Shown: one piece after another, positions 37,217 through 40,786 of the stretch
Layout: every line of letters starts with the position of its first letter
How positions within the stretch are numbered: the stretch's first letter is position 1
IMG/VR virus record: IMGVR_UViG_3300050026_000090
Coordinates: 1-40,786 of that record
Direction: 5' to 3' (one strand)
From: a virus
Length of the DNA: 40,786 bases
Notes under the pieces: model-generated
Databases searched by the model: none
What the model was told of the DNA's origin: nothing
The model's input: the letters and a program-made list of their open reading frames with translations, nothing else
Translations under genes and position numbers: made by a program

Positions 37217-38982
37217 TACCAGAGTGCTCCATTAAACCCAGGTGCAAACAGCCAGTCCATTCCATGCGAAGAGTTTGATACTGAACGGCTCTGCGCGGCG
37301 GGTTGGTTCACGTTCATCGTGCCGATATGCACGTTCTTACTGCTATCTGAATGCGTAACGCTCGAATTGGATGTGCTGCTCACGCTAGACGCGACAGAGC
37401 TTGCCCCAGAAAGACCTCTGTAGTATTGCTCGGCCAACAATCCGCGTGACGCTGATTCCCCGGCTATGTCCTTCGGTTTCTCGAAGTGGGCGACGATATA
37501 CGCAGCCTTCTGCGCTTCCGTGAGATAGCTGCCCTTCCCCATCTTGTTTTTTGCGATGTAAGTCAGAAAATCAGCCTGCTGCTTCCACCCCGCCTGACTC
37601 ATCGGAATCCCGTACATATTCTTGAATTCCACAAGCCAATCAGGATGAAATTGGGCAAGACCATAAGCGAGGCCATTGTCTCCGCGCGCATTTGTTGAAC
37701 CGCCGCTTTCGCTCTGCACGTTTGCAGCCCACGCAGCAGACCATTCCGGAGACATTCCCTTGGAGATAAGATACTTTTCCAATTCTTCATGTGAAACTTG
37801 CTCATGCACTCCTCCGCCTGGAGCAAGCCCCGACATACCAGCCCGTTTCAGTTGCATCTCGTTCCACTTGCTAATGACCCATTGTTCTCCAGCATTCATC
37901 TTATCGACGACAGCGCCCCATAGTTTCGCCGCCTCCGTCATTGCTGGGCTAATCTTGAACTTATCCCACTTCTCCACGAAGTATGACCAGTGCTTATGAA
38001 GTTCATAGATTCCAAGTGACAAGGCCGCAATAGCTCCGATAACGGCTAGAATGGGCCAGTCGATAGCTGTAAATGCTGTTCCAATGCCTAGAATGAGCGG
38101 TTTTAGTATCTTGAATGAGCCTATAATCCCCATTAGACCCAAGGCTCCAACTCCAGTTCCGGCAATAGCTTCGGTTGTACCTCCGTGCTTCAACATCCAT
38201 TTCAGTATTCCGTCCAACCTTATCTCAATCTTATGGAGCAACGGCATAAGGTCTGTGAGAAGGTTATTCCCAATCTTATTGACCGCAGTCGATAATACAA
38301 CCAACCTCTGCGTCAGATCGGCAGATGCCTTAACCTGTCTATCGGTCGGGGATAGTGCGGTAAGCTCCTTCTGGTGGCTCTTAATCCATGCCGGTCCCTG
38401 CAATATCATGTTTACCACATCTTCGGATAATCCCCCGGCTTCCATAAACGATGCGGCCTTCCAGCGGTTTGGTCCTGTATCAGATTTCTTGAATTTCTCG
38501 GCCAATTGAAGCATGGTTGCTTCTGGAGATTGCATGGCAGCAGTCATGGGATTGATGCCCACCATAGCAAATAATTTCTGCAACGGTGGAGTACCGCCCA
38601 TCATATATTGGCCGTACATACCGCGAATTTGCCCGAAGAAATTCTGAATTGACGCCGAGCTTCCTCCAAGCTGTTTCGCCATTTGACCCCAGGCTGACAA
38701 CTTCTGCGCGCTAATGCCAAGATTTTGAGAGAGATAATACAGATGCGTGTTGGTTTCTATGATGTCTTTTGCGAACGCGGTTACAACTCCCACGCTAACA
38801 ATGCTGGCGAGAACTGCTCCGAAAGATTCCACCGCGCCACTTAGCCCGGTAAACCCCTTCTCTGTACCTTTAGCTGACGTTTCCAGATCGGCAAGCTTGC
38901 TGCGAACACCGGGAGCCTTTGCGTCTACATCTTTTGAATCGAGTCCGAGCGTGACCACGAGCGAATCTATGATTGTGGGCAT
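37216..38982 (-). CDS. Tape measure protein with tail lysozyme domain
   Basis: The 588-residue protein sets tail length (roughly 88 nm at 0.15 nm per residue, an estimate). The N-terminal half is helical, residues about 271-327 are hydrophobic, and residues about 398-522 form a phage tail lysozyme (NVQSESGGSTNARG, with Glu425 as catalytic candidate, and AYGLAQFHPDW). The enzyme opens peptidoglycan at entry. It follows the G/GT genes, as in most tailed phages. Confidence 0.92.
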   Translation of the reverse strand: MPTIIDSLVVTLGLDSKDVDAKAPGVRSKLADLETSAKGTEKGFTGLSGAVESFGAVLASIVSVGVVTAFAKDIIETNTHLYYLSQNLGISAQKLSAWGQMAKQLGGSSASIQNFFGQIRGMYGQYMMGGTPPLQKLFAMVGINPMTAAMQSPEATMLQLAEKFKKSDTGPNRWKAASFMEAGGLSEDVVNMILQGPAWIKSHQKELTALSPTDRQVKASADLTQRLVVLSTAVNKIGNNLLTDLMPLLHKIEIRLDGILKWMLKHGGTTEAIAGTGVGALGLMGIIGSFKILKPLILGIGTAFTAIDWPILAVIGAIAALSLGIYELHKHWSYFVEKWDKFKISPAMTEAAKLWGAVVDKMNAGEQWVISKWNEMQLKRAGMSGLAPGGGVHEQVSHEELEKYLISKGMSPEWSAAWAANVQSESGGSTNARGDNGLAYGLAQFHPDWLVEFKNMYGIPMSQAGWKQQADFLTYIAKNKMGKGSYLTEAQKAAYIVAHFEKPKDIAGESASRGLLAEQYYRGLSGASSVASSVSSTSNSSVTHSDSSKNVHIGTMNVNQPAAQSRSVSNSSHGMDWLFAPGFNGALW

Positions 38983-38985
38983 GGT

Positions 38986-39141
38986 CTACTCCCTCTCGTT
39001 TTCTGAATCTACGGCGATGATTTCCAGAAGATTATGCGCGTCCTCCTCGCCGTAAATCGTTTGCAATTCATTTAATGTCGCCAATCGTCTGCCGACTATG
39101 ACCCCGATGATCTTGCTGACGTTCGCATACTCGGCTTGTGC
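38986..39141 (-). CDS. T part of the GT tail chaperone (-1 frame)
   Basis: This is the 51-codon extension read after a -1 slip at 39141-39147. It encodes a helical segment (ANVSKIIGVIVGRRLATLN, YGEEDAHNLLEII) that would recruit tail tube or tape measure protein. The frame is open upstream to 39225 but has no start of its own with a ribosome site, supporting expression only as a G-T fusion of about 199 residues. Confidence 0.85.
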   Translation of the reverse strand, partial: AQAEYANVSKIIGVIVGRRLATLNELQTIYGEEDAHNLLEIIAVDSENERE

Positions 39142-39584
39142 TTTCCCGCCTCCAGCGTGTTGCCGAGCGATTCGGAGAGGCCGGCGGCGAGCGAAAAATC
39201 CAGGTGAAGTTTCAGTACCTCCCACTTGAGCATGAGCAGCGTCTTCACTTCTTCGACCTGGCTCTCAAACAACGGGTATCCCACCTTGACCGCTGGCTTC
39301 TGCGGATTCGGCACGAATTCGACGCACTCCATCAATTCGGCGAGCAGCGGCCTGATCGAAACTGCGTCAATCGCAAACAGCTTCTTGAGTCCGATTTCCG
39401 CAAGCGCCGCCATGCCCAACTGCAAAGCCCCGTCGGGAATGTCCACGTTCGCTGCTCCGAGCGCAAGCATCACCCGGATTGCCCAGTCTTCCGCTTTTGT
39501 CGCGGCCATCTCTGTGAGCAGGAATTGCTTGCCTTTATCCCTGCCCTCAGAGTCCACCGTGTATGTCGAAACTTTACGCGCCAT
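39096..39584 (-). CDS. Tail assembly chaperone G
   Basis: This 162-residue protein lies between tail tube and tape measure and has a beta-rich start (YTVDSEGRDKGKQFLLTEM) followed by helices. In zero frame it ends with SMRTSARSSGS after the slip site. With the -1 product it forms the usual chaperone pair that wraps the tape measure protein before tail tube assembly. Confidence 0.85.
   Translation of the reverse strand: MARKVSTYTVDSEGRDKGKQFLLTEMAATKAEDWAIRVMLALGAANVDIPDGALQLGMAALAEIGLKKLFAIDAVSIRPLLAELMECVEFVPNPQKPAVKVGYPLFESQVEEVKTLLMLKWEVLKLHLDFSLAAGLSESLGNTLEAGKHKPSMRTSARSSGS
39141..39147 (-). promoter_or_regulatory. Programmed -1 frameshift site GGGAAAG
   Basis: On the minus strand the zero frame reads gcG-GGA-AAG, a perfect X-XXY-YYZ heptamer and the same sequence used by phage lambda for its G/GT genes. 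Slipping back by one joins G residues 1-148 to the 51-codon T part. Confidence 0.92.
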
Positions 39585-39596
39585 GAATCACCTCGC

Positions 39597-40055
39597 CTAT
39601 GCCGGAATCACCGATCCCCAATTTATGCTGAATTCGCGAGCATTGAGAACCTTGCCAGCCGAGGCCACCGAGTTGTAATCCTCCAACGTTCCCTTGTTGC
39701 AAACGTAGGACTGGCCAGTTGAAGGCAGATCGACAATCGCCGTGATGTAGTAAACGTCGCGGGCAACGCGCTGGGCTGCATAGATCGCCTCGAAAAGCGC
39801 GACGCTGGGAGAGTCGGCTTGGAACGAGTATGTCTGCTTGACCGCGTTGAATACGAGGCCAGCCGTCTTGCGGCCATCGACGCCGATTTGCGTTTCAGTC
39901 AAAACGACAGCCGCAGTATCCCACGCCTTATCCGTCGAATAGCCTTGCAACTGTACAGGCGAAGGGAATAGTCCCGCCACGATGATGCTGACAACCGAAT
40001 TTGCGGAGGTAATCGTGCTCGCTCCGCCCGTTAGTGCATTGAGAAATCCGCCCAT
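39597..40055 (-). CDS. Tail tube protein
   Basis: The 152-residue product has the size and style of myophage tubes (SVVSIIVAGLFPSPVQLQGY, YSFQADSPSVALFEAIYAAQ) and follows the sheath. It would form the inner tube around the tape measure. No Cys-based motif is used; identity rests on position and general resemblance to DUF3277-type tube proteins. Confidence 0.8.
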   Translation of the reverse strand: MGGFLNALTGGASTITSANSVVSIIVAGLFPSPVQLQGYSTDKAWDTAAVVLTETQIGVDGRKTAGLVFNAVKQTYSFQADSPSVALFEAIYAAQRVARDVYYITAIVDLPSTGQSYVCNKGTLEDYNSVASAGKVLNAREFSINWGSVIPA

Positions 40056-40076
40056 ACGTCACCCCTCAAACCAGAT

Positions 40077-40786
40077 TTACAAAACGTTGATGCTCGCCAT
40101 CGAGAATTGCAGAATCGCTCCGCCGCTGGCATACCAGAAATTGATAATCGGAGTCTGGCCAGCGTTGCGGGCCTCTGCACCAGGGTCAAGAATCTGCAAA
40201 TAGTACCCGTTGTTTTGGACCGCGCTGGCCGCGTTCTGTACCCCAGCGGCGGCGTTGATAGCAGCAGCCTGAGTCGAAGAAAGAGTCACACCAATCTGAA
40301 TAACGCCGTTGTTGAGAGCGTTGTTGATCGGACCATTGTCGGCAGGCGCCGCAGTGCTGCTCTGTCCCACGAGGGACGCCCGAACGAGGCCGTATCCATA
40401 CGGGTCATAAGGAATTTTCCCCATCGTGGTGTAGAGAGTGATCAGCGACAACTCAAATTGGGAGTTCAACCATATCTGGTCGAAAAATAGGTTTGCCCAC
40501 GGAACGCTCCCAGGCATATTCCCGTTCGAGAAGAATGTGAATCCCTGATTGCGCGATGCAAAGGCTCCGTAGCAACTGTAGCCGTTCGCCAGAAGATTCT
40601 CGTAGGTTTGCAGATTCGCGCACGTCGGAACCACGGCAGCAGAGTTTGCCGATTTTCCAGAGAATGTGATGCTTCCGTTTGTCTGTGAATAGTTCACACA
40701 GGCAATCATTCCCTGCACAAAAGCCGCCGTATTCATTACTAGAGGCCCAAGCGTACCGAGTGCCGGATCGCCGCCAATGCACATTA
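40077..40786 (-). CDS. Tail sheath protein, DUF3383-like, 5' end cut by window
   Basis: Only the C-terminal 235 residues are seen. They match the end of DUF3383 sheaths: PYDPYGYGLVRASL, an IQIGVTLSSTQAAAINAAAG strand-helix unit, GYYLQILDPGAEARNAG and the closing FWYASGGAILQFSMASINVL. The sheath contracts to drive the tube into the host. The true start lies beyond 40786. Confidence 0.88.
   Translation of the reverse strand, partial: MCIGGDPALGTLGPLVMNTAAFVQGMIACVNYSQTNGSITFSGKSANSAAVVPTCANLQTYENLLANGYSCYGAFASRNQGFTFFSNGNMPGSVPWANLFFDQIWLNSQFELSLITLYTTMGKIPYDPYGYGLVRASLVGQSSTAAPADNGPINNALNNGVIQIGVTLSSTQAAAINAAAGVQNAASAVQNNGYYLQILDPGAEARNAGQTPIINFWYASGGAILQFSMASINVL

Noticed and set aside
1-40786. 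Integrase, attachment sites, insertion sequences and major capsid gene
   Set aside because: I looked for each and found none in the window, so lifestyle and capsid type cannot be stated.

Overview
The window is about 40.8 kb of a tailed bacteriophage genome (free phage or prophage) with a contractile, myovirus-type tail. The evidence is a DUF3383-type sheath, tail tube, frameshifted G/GT chaperones, tape measure and a full baseplate set including plug, hub, spike, gp25-like and baseplate J proteins. A terminase and portal module lies at the other end. No major capsid protein, prohead protease or integrase is present, and the sheath gene and a small left-end gene are cut by the window edges, so this is not the whole genome. 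Strong Shine-Dalgarno sites and dense ATGA/TGATG overlaps point to a bacterial host. Which host cannot be settled from the sequence; a soil bacterium such as an acidobacterium is a guess only.

Layout. (1) 1-303, plus strand: ends of a small-gene module. (2) 215-7102, minus strand: packaging and head operon with ParB-like protein, DUF5681 small-terminase-like protein, a zinc-ribbon ORF with a tRNA-Met(CAT) inside it, large terminase, a small protein, a portal fused to a type IB DNA topoisomerase, a second protein sharing the portal's linker, and a MuF head protein. (3) 7103-7180: divergent promoter region. (4) 7178-13417, plus strand: many small early-type genes carrying repeated translation leaders, a DUF7666-like protein with 21 nine-residue repeats, a Lar-like antirestriction protein, a ParB-like regulator and a DUF1376 replication protein. 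(5) 13549-20220, minus strand: nucleic-acid metabolism, with two HNH-type proteins, CHC2 primase zinc domain, DNA methyltransferase, winged helix protein and a RecT/Bet-like annealing protein. (6) 20330-23624, plus strand: HTH regulator, VRR-NUC nuclease, second methyltransferase and small membrane proteins. (7) 23683-40786, minus strand: lysis genes downstream of the tail genes, in transcriptional order sheath to fibres to endolysin.

How the parts fit. The minus-strand late genes build the tail, package DNA and lyse the cell. The facing early blocks supply regulation, replication, recombination and antirestriction. Several promoters place the ATG only 6-8 bases after the -10 box and have no Shine-Dalgarno site, so they probably make leaderless mRNAs; two of them carry related palindromic operators in the spacer.

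The most unusual element is the portal protein whose C-terminal third is a complete type IB topoisomerase with every catalytic residue visible. A roughly 34-residue linker precedes it and recurs in the next gene in front of a different domain. This suggests a modular way of attaching cargo enzymes to the DNA portal, possibly for release or action during DNA entry.
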